Assembly: GCF_009846745.1 (NCBI RefSeq)
Contig: NZ_AQPF01000012.1
Span: forward strand, 1 to 64,000
Origin: Alloalcanivorax xiamenensis
GTDB lineage: Bacteria > Pseudomonadota > Gammaproteobacteria > Pseudomonadales > Alcanivoracaceae
Length of the DNA: 64,000 bases
Direction: 5' to 3'
The notes under the pieces were generated by a model, which was not told the origin of the DNA, ran no database searches, and saw only the letters and a list, made by a program, of their open reading frames with translations. Numbering within the stretch: the first letter of the stretch is position 1; every line of letters starts with the position of its first letter. Positions 8,489 through 15,596 of the stretch are shown piece after piece. The position numbers and the translations under genes were made by a program.

Positions 8489-9957
8489 GCAACGAAACCA
8501 AATTGATCTTCCAACATTCCCGCCCTGGTCGCAGCGCCAACGCCCAAGCCCCCAAGCCGGTGAGTGAGGACCAGCTCTCGGCGATTCCCGCCAGCCTGCG
8601 CCGCAAACAGAAACCCGGCCTGCCGGAAGTCAGCGAACTGGACGTGGTGCGCCACTACACCAACCTCTCCAGCAAGAACTTCGCCATCGACAAGCAGTTC
8701 TATCCGCTGGGCTCCTGCACCATGAAGTACAACCCGCGCGGCGCCAACCGCGCCGCCATGCTGCCCGGCTTCCTGGCCCGCCATCCGCTGGCCCCGGCCA
8801 GCCACAGCCAGGGCTACCTGGCCTGCCTGTACGACCTGCAGAACTTCCTCAAGGAAGTCACCGGCATGAAGGGCGTCTCCCTTGCCCCCATGGCCGGCGC
8901 CCAGGGTGAATTCGCCGGCGTCGCCATGATCCGCGCCTACCACGACGCCCGTAACGACGACGGCCGCACCGAGATCCTGATCCCGGAAGCCGCCCACGGC
9001 ACCAACCCGGCCACCGCCGTCATGTGCGGCTACAAAGTCCGTGAAGTGCCGGTCGGTAAGGACGGCGACGTCGACCTGGAAGCCCTGAAACAAGCCTGCG
9101 GCCCGCAAACCGCCGGCCTGATGATGACCAACCCGTCCACCTGCGGCGTGTTCGAACGGCAAATCGAAGCCATCGCCAAAACCGTCCACGACGCCGGCGG
9201 CCTGCTCTACTACGACGGCGCCAACCTCAACGCCATCCTCGGCAAGGTGCGCCCCGGCGACATGGGCTTCGACGTCATCCACATGAACCTGCACAAAACC
9301 TTCGCCACCCCCCACGGCGGCGGTGGCCCCGGCGCCGGCCCGGTGGGCGTCTCCCAACGCCTGCTGCCGTACCTGCCCACCCCCATGGCGGGCCTGGACG
9401 AAGAAAGCGGCGAGTACAACTGGATCGACACCGACACCCTGCCCACCAGCATCGGCCACCTGAGCGCCTTCATGGGCAACGCCGGCGTCCTCCTGCGCGC
9501 CTACTTCTACGCCATGGTCCTCGGCCGCGAAGGCATGATCCGCGTCGGCGAATACTCCACCCTCGCCGCCAACTACCTGCTCAAGCGCCTCCAACAGGTC
9601 GGCTACACCGCCGCCTACCCGGAACGCCGCGCCAGCCACGAGTTCATCCTCACCCTGGCCAAGGAAGCCAAGGAACTCAACGTCACCGCCATGGACGTGG
9701 CCAAGCGCCTGCTCGACTACAACCAGCACGCCCCCACCACCTACTTCCCCCTGCTGGTGCCGGAGTGCCTGCTCATCGAGCCCACTGAAACCGAAAGCAA
9801 GGAAGCCATGGACGACTTCATCGCCGCCATGGAAGCCATCCTCCACGAAGCCAAGACCGACCCGGACATGGTCAAGGAAGCGCCGTTCACCCAACCGGTA
9901 CGCCGCCTAGACGACGTCAAAGCCGCCCGGGAACTCGACCTCACCTGGAGCGAGTAA
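8485..9957 (+). CDS. gcvPB: Glycine dehydrogenase (decarboxylating) subunit 2
   Basis: The 490-residue C-terminal half of the split P protein carries the pyridoxal-phosphate lysine: Lys271 in MNLHKTFATPHGGGGPG, the family signature. Other motifs are YPLGSCTMKYNP, PEAAHGTNPA and TNPSTCGVFE. It overlaps gcvPA by four bases. It completes the P-T-H part of the glycine cleavage system. The L protein (lipoamide dehydrogenase) is not in the window and is normally encoded with 2-oxoacid dehydrogenases. The operon would feed glycine-derived one-carbon units into folate. Confidence 0.98.
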   Translation: MSNETKLIFQHSRPGRSANAQAPKPVSEDQLSAIPASLRRKQKPGLPEVSELDVVRHYTNLSSKNFAIDKQFYPLGSCTMKYNPRGANRAAMLPGFLARHPLAPASHSQGYLACLYDLQNFLKEVTGMKGVSLAPMAGAQGEFAGVAMIRAYHDARNDDGRTEILIPEAAHGTNPATAVMCGYKVREVPVGKDGDVDLEALKQACGPQTAGLMMTNPSTCGVFERQIEAIAKTVHDAGGLLYYDGANLNAILGKVRPGDMGFDVIHMNLHKTFATPHGGGGPGAGPVGVSQRLLPYLPTPMAGLDEESGEYNWIDTDTLPTSIGHLSAFMGNAGVLLRAYFYAMVLGREGMIRVGEYSTLAANYLLKRLQQVGYTAAYPERRASHEFILTLAKEAKELNVTAMDVAKRLLDYNQHAPTTYFPLLVPECLLIEPTETESKEAMDDFIAAMEAILHEAKTDPDMVKEAPFTQPVRRLDDVKAARELDLTWSE

Positions 9958-9978
9958 CCTCGCAACAGAGCCCCTCCC

Positions 9979-10004
9979 CCTGTGGGAGCGGGCTCGCCCG
10001 CGAA
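9979..10004. repeat. REP-like palindrome after gcvPB
   Basis: CTGTGGGAGCGGGCTCGCCC followed by GCGAATTC repeats the element at 5.3 kb with one substitution. It lies about 20 bases after the gcvPB stop, and no separate terminator was found. Confidence 0.7.
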
Positions 10005-10124
10005 TTCTTTTCCTTCATTGGCTACACCTTCCCCCTTTTCAAGCGCTGCCTCACCCCATACCCAAACCCAATCTGTCCCCTTTTGTCCTTCTGCGACATA
10101 AGCGCAACGTGGCTCTGGTGAACC

Positions 10125-10154
10125 TTGACTTGTGATGTGTGTCACGTTTATTTA
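10125..10154 (+). promoter_or_regulatory. Candidate sigma70 promoter with an embedded CRP/Vfr-like box
   Basis: TTGACT at 10125-10130 and TATTTA at 10149-10154 are spaced 18 bases apart. The spacer contains TGTGA-TGTGTG-TCACG at 10131-10146, which fits the CRP/Vfr pattern TGTGA-N6-TCACA with one mismatch. A site between -35 and -10 would normally repress. This is read by eye, with no scoring. Confidence 0.4.
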
Positions 10155-10219
10155 TTGAGCGTGCGTCCCGAAAAGGCGTGTTTGGGGAAATAACATCACA
10201 GAAAAAAGAAGGACTCACT

Positions 10220-10294
10220 ATGGCTTTGTTCGTTCTCAGGATACTTGGTATCAAAGGAGGTTGGCCGCCTATACCTATGACGGAAGGGTTCTGA
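10220..10294 (+). CDS. Possible 24-residue small ORF
   Basis: An ATG preceded by AAGAAGGA at 6-base spacing opens a 24-codon frame ending at TGA, inside the 380-bp gap after gcvPB and before the next gene. The good ribosome-binding site is the only support. The peptide has no recognisable feature, and it could be a leader or chance. Confidence 0.2.
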   Translation: MALFVLRILGIKGGWPPIPMTEGF

Positions 10295-10336
10295 CTGGAC
10301 TGTGAACAACGATTAATCAAACTGGGGGATATAGTA

Positions 10337-11263
10337 GTGCCAAGCTCATCACGTGTGGAAGCGTTACTGAATGCCTATTCATTTCATAATTCCAAGCTCT
10401 TTTCAGAATTAAGCCAGGACGATATCGCGTTCTATAGCCAACGCTATGAATTGGATCCGGGAGAACGTATCTGGGCTTTTTATAGTCACGCGGTAACCAA
10501 ATTTAATCCTAAACATGGCGTTCTTCTGACGGATAGAAGGTTGGTGGCTCTCACTGAGCGTGTGGTGGAAGAGGTTGTGGTGGAAAGCTTTCCTTGGGAT
10601 GAATTGCTCCTTGTTTTGGGCGACATTTCAGTTGGCGCCATAGTTTCAAGGCTACATTTACCAGACGGACGAACAATCCTCTTTACTAATGATGCCTCCA
10701 AATTCAAAAAGCTGCTTAATAAAATAATGCCTGAGATCACCGAGCAATCCTCCCAATTCGGGGAAATCGTAACGGAGCAACATCTAAGTGATAGAAGATT
10801 TAAGCAGTTTCAACTTAAGGAAAACCCTGAGGGTTTGAGTAAAAGACAGCGCTCTTCTTTTAAAAGGTATCTGGTCTGGGGGACGATAGGGAGTGTAGCG
10901 GTCATTCTTGCGGTTGGTGCTCTGACAATGCCTGACAAAGGGCAATTCACGGATGGTGAAATCTGTAGGGCAGGCGTGTCAACAATTATGGGGAAACCAT
11001 TGTCCATCGTTAGCGTTCGGTGGGCCTCAGATCACTACCGCCTTTCCTATATCAGGAGAGTGGATAACACGCGTTGGAATCTCCGGTGCGAGGTACGGCG
11101 CGGTAAAGTTATATGGGCCAGCGAAACGGGACCCTGGAGAACACGTCCGGGAGATGCTCCGGTCTACTGGAGGGTCAATGAGAGTGGCAATGTTCTCACC
11201 ATAAGAGAGGTTTACGATGATGGCAGCGTCACCTCCAAGACCTATGCCAAAGGTGCTTTTTAG
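10337..11263 (+). CDS. PH/GRAM-like domain protein with one membrane segment
   Basis: The 308-residue protein is not assigned to a named family. Residues ~40-135 resemble bacterial PH/GRAM-like modules: a GERIWAFY strand, HGVLLTDRRLVALTE, then SFPWDELL and FKKLLNKI. One transmembrane helix lies at about 176-196 (YLVWGTIGSVAVILAVGALT). The C-terminal ~100 residues look like a soluble beta domain rich in W, R and Y, so a cytoplasmic PH-like head and an exported tail are likely. The GTG start at 10337 follows GGGGGAT at six bases. Base composition is lower in GC than the gcv genes. It lies just before the cassette array, but I found no core site bounding it. Confidence 0.5.
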   Translation: MPSSSRVEALLNAYSFHNSKLFSELSQDDIAFYSQRYELDPGERIWAFYSHAVTKFNPKHGVLLTDRRLVALTERVVEEVVVESFPWDELLLVLGDISVGAIVSRLHLPDGRTILFTNDASKFKKLLNKIMPEITEQSSQFGEIVTEQHLSDRRFKQFQLKENPEGLSKRQRSSFKRYLVWGTIGSVAVILAVGALTMPDKGQFTDGEICRAGVSTIMGKPLSIVSVRWASDHYRLSYIRRVDNTRWNLRCEVRRGKVIWASETGPWRTRPGDAPVYWRVNESGNVLTIREVYDDGSVTSKTYAKGAF

Positions 11264-11281
11264 AGAATGTCCTCGAGGTGA

Positions 11282-11350
11282 GAGATCAGGCCTTGCGTTT
11301 TGCCTTCTCGGGAAACCAAGCCTGGATAAACAGAACGTAAGACCTACCCC
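11282..11350. repeat. 70-bp palindromic REPIN/MITE-like repeat, copy A (degenerate)
   Basis: ATCAGGCCTTGCGTTTTGCC opens the copy and GTAAGACCTACCCC closes it. It is a decayed version of the family whose ends read GGGGTCAGGTCTTGC and GCAAGACCTGACCCC (perfect copy at 14157-14226). The internal sequence (TCTCGGGAAACCAAGCCTGG) is shared with copies C and E. Confidence 0.75.
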
Positions 11351-11365
11351 TAAAGCCTCAGTGAT

Positions 11366-11535
11366 ATACGAACCCGAGTTCAACGAAAAATGTCGCAAAA
11401 GTCCAGGCGGGGGAAGCGAGGAAATATCTGCAGGCTTTTGATTCCAATAGGGAATTCTGGAATTTGGAGTGGTCGGCAGGCAGGGATATACGACAGAGGG
11501 ATATACGACAAATGCCGTTGAATTAACTGTTAGAT
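11366..11535. repeat. ~160-bp direct repeat, left copy, flanking the PIN-domain gene
   Basis: This stretch is closely repeated at 12887-13037. Shared segments include CAGTGATATACGAACCCG, AAGTCCAGGCGGGGGAAGCG, TTCTGGAATTTGGAGTGGTC and GATATACGACAAATG-CGTTGAAT. This copy has an extra GGGATATACGACAGA tandem. It ends in AACTGTTAGAT, whose GTTAGAT fits the attC core GTTRRRY. Together with the adjacent palindromic repeat it forms a ~250-bp direct repeat on each side of the gene at 11564-12793. Confidence 0.8.
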
Positions 11536-11563
11536 TTCACAAGTAAGTGTCTGGAGGCCTTGA

Positions 11564-12793
11564 ATGAGAGCGAAATACGGCTGGTGTTATCCGCAGACCG
11601 ATGATGAAATCGCAGCTGTTTGGAATGAAGGAATTCTGACCGTAGATGCCAATGTTCTACTTGATCTTTACAGATATCATGAAGACACTCGAAATGCGTT
11701 GCTGGATGCGTTAAAAGGATTTGCCGGCCGTATTTGGCTATCCCACCAAACAGCTGAAGAGTTTTTCCGCAATAGGAAGAAAGTTATTGTTTCCGCGGGA
11801 AATTCCTTCAACGATGCGGAAGGCAAGCTTGCTGATATTCAGGCTGGCTTTGTCGATCCTATAAATCGAATCAAAGGGAATCGTATAATTCCCGATTCGG
11901 TAGCAGAAGATGTTCAAAAAGCTCTTGATACGGCGATCGTTACCGCTCGCGGGAAAGTTGAAAAAGCAAGAGAGAACCATCCCAACTTTCTACAGAATGA
12001 TCCCATTTTGGAGACATTGTCGGACTTGTTCGAAAATGCGGTAGGGGAACCATTCGATGACGACACCCTTCAAACCGCGACTCAAGAGGGTAAGCGTCGC
12101 GTCGAGAACAAGGTTCCTCCTGGTTACATGGATGCAAAAAAAGACGGTGAAAGACCGTATGGCGATTACTTTATGTGGCGGCAAATTCTCCTACACGCCG
12201 CAAAAGAGAAAAAGCCCATTATCTTTGTGACGTCAGAGGCGAAGGAGGATTGGTGGGAAAAGGCGTCGGGCCAAACAACTGGGCTGTATTACGAACTGCA
12301 GAAGGAGGCGTATGAAGCCTCTGGAAATAGGTTGCTAGCCTATCGAACGGATAGGTTCTTTCGCTATTCAGAGGAACTTAAAGGCGAGTCGAATGAAAGC
12401 GCAGCTGAAGAAATCAGTGCGTTGGTTAAGGCCCGAGCCACGGCTACGCCGCTTGTTCAAGTTATCTCTCAGCATGAGGTCACAGCCAGTCAGTCCAAAA
12501 ACGAGGGGGCGCTATCTGTAGAACTTCGAAGGCCTGCATATGCTTTTACTTGTAGCGGTCACCTCAATCCGAACATGCAATGTGCGCCGACGATGCGGGT
12601 AAGGCTTATTGAGTACCCGGAAGGTCTTCCCAAGCATATAGTTCGGTCGGGGGCCGGGACGACTTTTGATTTCAACATTCACATGAAATCTGTGGCGTTC
12701 GAAGAGTACTTGCCCGTTGGTGATTACATTTTTGAGTATGAAGCAAATGCAGAAATAGAGGACGATGACGGCTCTGGAGAACGTGAAATATAA
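11564..12793 (+). CDS. PIN-like (DUF4935/PIN_8) domain protein, cassette 1
   Basis: The 409-residue protein carries an N-terminal PIN-like nuclease domain (about residues 15-285). Expected acidic and polar positions are visible: Asp28 in LTVDANVLLDLY, Glu65/Glu66 in TAEEFFRNR, Asp201 in GDYFMWRQIL, and the TSEAKEDWW motif with Asp229. This arrangement matches the DUF4935/PIN_8 family of predicted metal-dependent RNases. The last ~110 residues form a separate region of unknown function. The family is often found in defence or toxin-like contexts, but no antitoxin is adjacent. It is the only gene between two ~230-bp direct repeats. The stop codon overlaps the cassette-end core ATATAAC. Confidence 0.75.
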   Translation: MRAKYGWCYPQTDDEIAAVWNEGILTVDANVLLDLYRYHEDTRNALLDALKGFAGRIWLSHQTAEEFFRNRKKVIVSAGNSFNDAEGKLADIQAGFVDPINRIKGNRIIPDSVAEDVQKALDTAIVTARGKVEKARENHPNFLQNDPILETLSDLFENAVGEPFDDDTLQTATQEGKRRVENKVPPGYMDAKKDGERPYGDYFMWRQILLHAAKEKKPIIFVTSEAKEDWWEKASGQTTGLYYELQKEAYEASGNRLLAYRTDRFFRYSEELKGESNESAAEEISALVKARATATPLVQVISQHEVTASQSKNEGALSVELRRPAYAFTCSGHLNPNMQCAPTMRVRLIEYPEGLPKHIVRSGAGTTFDFNIHMKSVAFEEYLPVGDYIFEYEANAEIEDDDGSGEREI

Positions 12794-12803
12794 CACGCGA
12801 TGC

Positions 12804-12873
12804 GGGGTCAGGTCTTGCCATTTGCCTTTGCGAGGCAGCCCCTCCTAAGGGGCAAAAGGCAAGACTTGACCCC
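12804..12873. repeat. 70-bp palindromic REPIN/MITE-like repeat, copy B
   Basis: The ends are GGGGTCAGGTCTTGCC and GGCAAGACTTGACCCC, nearly perfect inverted repeats, with a GCAGCCCCTCCTAAGG centre that differs from copy C. It starts 10 bases after the cassette-end core ATATAAC at 12787, and the bases before it (CGCGATGC) are nearly the same as before copy C. Confidence 0.85.
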
Positions 12874-12886
12874 ATTGTCCACACTC

Positions 12887-13037
12887 AGTGATATACGAAC
12901 CCGGGTTCAATGACAAATGTCGAAAAAGTCCAGGCGGGGGAAGCGGGGAAATAGCTGAAGACTATTGTAATTCTGGAATTTGGAGTGGTCGGTAGGCTGG
13001 GATATACGACAAATGTCGTTGAATGAACTGTTAAGCA
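12887..13037. repeat. ~150-bp direct repeat, right copy
   Basis: Second copy of the unit at 11366-11535, ending in GAACTGTTAAGC. The final GTTAAGC (13031-13037) is the exact reverse complement of the R'' core GCTTAAC at 13512, so it opens the next cassette. Confidence 0.8.
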
Positions 13038-13051
13038 AAAAAGAAGGTGCT

Positions 13052-13510
13052 ATGTCTGAGGCTCACTGGACCCAAATTCTAGCTGCGATGTTAACGCCAA
13101 CCGTTGCCATCCTCGGCTCCTATATTGCATGGAGGCAGTGGAAAACAGCTGAAAATCGTTTGAAATTTGATCTCTTTGAAAGACGATTTGCTGTTTATAA
13201 TGCCGCCCGAAAACTTATTGGCTCCATTGCCCAAAGCGGTAAAATAGAAGACGAGAAATTGCGTGATTTTCTTCACGCAACAAGAGAAGCGAAGTGGTTG
13301 TTTAATGAACAGCTAGCATCTTATCTTGATAACGAAATTTGGTCTAAAGCTGTTGATCTTCAAACTCTCGACTCTGAGCTGGTGGGTATGCCCGCAGGCG
13401 AAGAGCGAACAAATAATATTAGAGAGCAGAGTGAGATAAAAAAATGGCTGGTTGCCCAGATGAGGGAAATGGACAAGAAATTCTCACTCTTTCTTAAGGT
13501 TGGACATTGA
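13052..13510 (+). CDS. Small membrane-anchored hypothetical protein, cassette 2
   Basis: The 152-residue protein has one N-terminal hydrophobic helix (about residues 8-24, ILAAMLTPTVAILGSYIAW) followed by RQWKTAENRLKFDLFERRFAVY. That motif recurs in many short cassette-type and DUF4760-like proteins, where a membrane anchor precedes a helical cytoplasmic domain. I chose ATG 13052 (GAAGGTGCT before it) over an upstream in-frame ATG at 12980 because 12980 lies before the cassette boundary at 13031 and inside the direct repeat. The stop codon is one base before the R'' core. Function unknown. Confidence 0.6.
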   Translation: MSEAHWTQILAAMLTPTVAILGSYIAWRQWKTAENRLKFDLFERRFAVYNAARKLIGSIAQSGKIEDEKLRDFLHATREAKWLFNEQLASYLDNEIWSKAVDLQTLDSELVGMPAGEERTNNIREQSEIKKWLVAQMREMDKKFSLFLKVGH

Positions 13511-13511
13511 T

Positions 13512-13586
13512 GCTTAACAAGGCCTAGCAATTCGCAGCCTTCGGCTGCCGGACTCGCCAGACTCGCCGTTGCGGGCGGCGTTATAT
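13512..13586 (+). other. attC site between cassettes 2 and 3
   Basis: The 75-bp site runs from R'' GCTTAAC (13512) to R' GTTATAT (13580). The interior contains self-complementary arms (GCAGCC-TTC-GGCTGC) and a GGCGAGTC-type repeat. R' departs from the GTTRRRY consensus at one position, but GTTATAT pairs with the R'' (ATATAAT) that ends the next cassette. Confidence 0.75.
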
Positions 13587-13600
13587 ACAAAGGAGGGGGT

Positions 13601-13921
13601 ATGGGATTCTTCGGCGGGCCTTCTAAAGGCACTCTATTAACTATGTCTCAGGGCATTGCCGCTGTTGCGATGCAGATTCAGATGCTCCAGCAGACTGAAG
13701 GCTCGGAAAGAGAAGCCATTTTAGCGAGCATGCGTAATGACGGCGCCCCAAAAAGCATGGATGAGCTTGTTCAAATGGCGGCATCTGTAGTTCGAGAGCA
13801 GGGCATGGGCTGGTACAAAAAGAATCAATTTCTCGGGATGATCTTTGGCAGTTTGGTGAACATGGGATTCTCCGCAGCTGACGCAAACTATATCAAGGGT
13901 CAAATTGAGCTGCTCTCTTGA
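13601..13921 (+). CDS. Hypothetical protein, cassette 3 first gene
   Basis: The 106-residue protein is not recognised. It opens with a glycine-rich stretch (MGFFGGPSKG), continues as predicted amphipathic helices (QGIAAVAMQIQMLQQTEG; SMDELVQMAASVVREQGMG), and ends with a hydrophobic FLGMIFGSLVNMGF segment that could touch the membrane. A strong GGAGGGGGT site sits six bases before the ATG, directly after the attC R' core, so the cassette brings its own ribosome-binding site. It is probably translated with the next small gene 17 bases downstream. Confidence 0.55.
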   Translation: MGFFGGPSKGTLLTMSQGIAAVAMQIQMLQQTEGSEREAILASMRNDGAPKSMDELVQMAASVVREQGMGWYKKNQFLGMIFGSLVNMGFSAADANYIKGQIELLS

Positions 13922-13938
13922 AGCGGTGGGAGGGATAA

Positions 13939-14133
13939 ATGTCTATTGTCAGCATTATGGCATTCATAGTGGCTGCCCATAGTACGATTATGATTATCGT
14001 ACTTCTGGCAAATCCTGATTGGTACGTAAGCAAGGCTATGGCTGCTAGGGTTACTCCAAATATATCTGCTGCAATCACTACCAAAGTGATACTGGCCGTA
14101 GTGGCGGTTGCTATAGGTGTATATGCGCTTTGA
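13939..14133 (+). CDS. Two-helix small membrane protein, cassette 3 second gene
   Basis: The 64-residue protein consists almost entirely of two transmembrane helices (about residues 3-25 and 44-63) with a short polar turn (NPDWYVSKAMAARVTP). GGTGGGAGGG lies 8 bases before the ATG. It shares cassette 3 with the preceding 106-residue gene. Size and topology fit either a small-membrane immunity or toxin partner, or an orphan cassette protein. I do not assign a function. Confidence 0.5.
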   Translation: MSIVSIMAFIVAAHSTIMIIVLLANPDWYVSKAMAARVTPNISAAITTKVILAVVAVAIGVYAL

Positions 14134-14138
14134 AGGGC

Positions 14139-14250
14139 ATATAATATGTGCGATGCGGGGTCAGGTCTTGCGTTTTGACTTTTCGGCAAACTAGGTCTGG
14201 ATAAGAAAAAGGCAAGACCTGACCCCAAATCCATTAACCAAACGTTAGCT
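14139..14250 (+). other. attC site interrupted by a palindromic REPIN-like element
   Basis: R'' ATATAAT (14139) and R' GTTAGCT (14244) bracket a perfect copy of the 70-bp palindrome at 14157-14226. Eleven bases (ATGTGCGATGC) separate R'' from the palindrome. The original variable terminal structure seems to have been replaced by, or enlarged with, the repeat. R' pairs exactly with AGCTAAC ending cassette 4, so the right boundary is firm. Confidence 0.7.
14157..14226. repeat. 70-bp palindromic REPIN/MITE-like repeat, copy C (best copy)
   Basis: The terminal inverted repeats are GGGGTCAGGTCTTGC and GCAAGACCTGACCCC, perfect over 15 bases. The internal sequence is shared with copies A and E. It has no coding capacity, so it would depend on a transposase in trans, most likely a REP-associated (RAYT) or IS200/IS605-type enzyme. 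That link is inferred from the structure. Confidence 0.9.
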
Positions 14251-14284
14251 GCACCAAATAATAAACATCGAGAAGGAATTTAGA

Positions 14285-14929
14285 ATGGCAAAATCATATC
14301 CACCCTACATGAACGCTACAGGGCTTATCAGTAAAATACTAGATAAAATTAAAGTTGCGGCAACACCAGATAGATTTACTCAGGATTACCTCGCTACCGA
14401 ACTTGGGTTTGGCGGGGGAAGTGCAAGAGCTTTCATTTCTTTCGCCAAGAAAATTGGATTTTTGGGCGGTGATGGAAGCCCAACGGATCTATACAAACAG
14501 TTTAGAAACACAAACTCCTCTATAGCTAAAGCCGCTATGGCTGAAGCCATTAAAAAGGGCTACGCAGATATTTATTCCAGAAACGAGTACGCCCATAGCC
14601 TGAGCAAGGCCGACCTGGAAGGTCTCATTATGGAGATGACTGGGTCAGAGAAGGGCAATAAAACTGTTCAGGCGGTTGTTAGCTCATTTGAAGCATTGAA
14701 AGGGTTTGCAGACTTTGATGTCTCTACGGCAGATATCGTTCACGAAAAACCAGATAGTACAGATACGGAAGTCAACATACCCGTAGGCCAGACTAGTATT
14801 TCCGGCGATGATGGCGAAATCGGCCTCAATTTGTCTTATACCATAAATTTGGTACTGCCGAAGACAGATGATGTCGCGGTGTTCAATGCAATATTTAAGA
14901 GCTTAAGAGAAAATCTACTGAAGAAATAA
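14285..14929 (+). CDS. DUF5343 family protein, cassette 4 first gene
   Basis: The 214-residue protein matches the DUF5343 pattern: YPPYMNATGLISKILDKIK, then a TPDRFTQDYL segment, LGFGGGSARAFISFAKKIGFL, and DGSPTDLYKQFRN. The N-terminal ~130 residues look like a winged-helix domain. A serine/threonine-rich linker leads to a C-terminal beta segment ending NLVLPKTDDVAVFNAIFKSL. Only a single A separates its TAA from the ATG of the HEPN gene (TAATATG), so the pair is almost certainly translationally coupled. DUF5343 has no settled function. The coupling to a HEPN protein suggests a regulator-effector pair. Confidence 0.8.
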   Translation: MAKSYPPYMNATGLISKILDKIKVAATPDRFTQDYLATELGFGGGSARAFISFAKKIGFLGGDGSPTDLYKQFRNTNSSIAKAAMAEAIKKGYADIYSRNEYAHSLSKADLEGLIMEMTGSEKGNKTVQAVVSSFEALKGFADFDVSTADIVHEKPDSTDTEVNIPVGQTSISGDDGEIGLNLSYTINLVLPKTDDVAVFNAIFKSLRENLLKK

Positions 14930-14930
14930 T

Positions 14931-15509
14931 ATGGAAAACAAAATAAAGCTATTTGCCATTTCCAACCAAATGGCAGAAAGAACATTAGATTATGTCGAGA
15001 AGGATCTAAAGATCGATTTAGGTCGAGATTCAGGCCATGAATCGGACAAGGATGAAGAATATTATCCGCAGTTTCAACACTCTATACGTTCTGAAGCAAG
15101 AGAAATGGCAATTCATTATGAATTATTCTATTGCTTAGAAGTATCTATACGAAATATCGTAAGTGAAAAGCTGGTGTCAGAGCTCGGTGAAGACTGGTGG
15201 AACCAAGCAGAAATTCCCGAACATATTAGGAAAAATGTAAAGGATAATATCCAGCGAGAAATAGACTCAGCATTTACTCAGCGATCAGATGACGAGTTAG
15301 ATTACACGACGTTTGGTGAGCTGGGTGAAGTTGTTCGAAAGAACTGGGATAAATTTGGTGATCTCTTCAATAGCCAGAAAGGTTTCAACCGAGTCATGAA
15401 CAACTTGAATCTCCTAAGAGGGCCTATTGCACATTGCAGCCCGCTCGCGGAAGATGAAATAGTTCGACTTCGCCTTACTGTAGGAGATTGGTTTAGGCTG
15501 ATGGAGTAA
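14931..15509 (+). CDS. Swt1-type HEPN protein, cassette 4 second gene
   Basis: The 192-residue, mostly helical protein has an Rx4H motif at Arg163-His168 (RGPIAHC), the catalytic signature of HEPN RNases. Upstream helices (MAIHYELFYCLEVSIRNIV, DWWNQAEIP and NWDKFGDLF) are those of the Swt1-like HEPN family. HEPN proteins of this sort usually act as RNA-cutting toxins or abortive-infection effectors. Here it follows a DUF5343 gene without a gap. The stop codon is two bases before R'' AGCTAAC, so both genes move as one cassette. RNase activity is inferred from the motif. Confidence 0.75.
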   Translation: MENKIKLFAISNQMAERTLDYVEKDLKIDLGRDSGHESDKDEEYYPQFQHSIRSEAREMAIHYELFYCLEVSIRNIVSEKLVSELGEDWWNQAEIPEHIRKNVKDNIQREIDSAFTQRSDDELDYTTFGELGEVVRKNWDKFGDLFNSQKGFNRVMNNLNLLRGPIAHCSPLAEDEIVRLRLTVGDWFRLME

Positions 15510-15511
15510 GC

Positions 15512-15583
15512 AGCTAACAAGCGCATGTTGTCGGACTGGTTTTCCGCTGCGCTTCAAACCAGCCGCAAATGCGGGCGTTAGCC
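15512..15583 (+). other. attC site between cassettes 4 and 5
   Basis: The 72-bp site has R'' AGCTAAC (15512) and R' GTTAGCC (15577). Inner elements AAGCGCATG and AAATGCGGGCG pair, as do GACTGGTTTT and AAACCAGCC, giving a typical attC hairpin with a few unpaired bases. Its sequence is related to the truncated site at 17064. Confidence 0.9.
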
Positions 15584-15596
15584 AATTGGCGGATCA

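Noticed and set aside
10337..11263. PH/GRAM-like gene as a first cassette
   Set aside because: No R' core lies before it and no RYYYAAC follows its stop, so I leave it outside the array.
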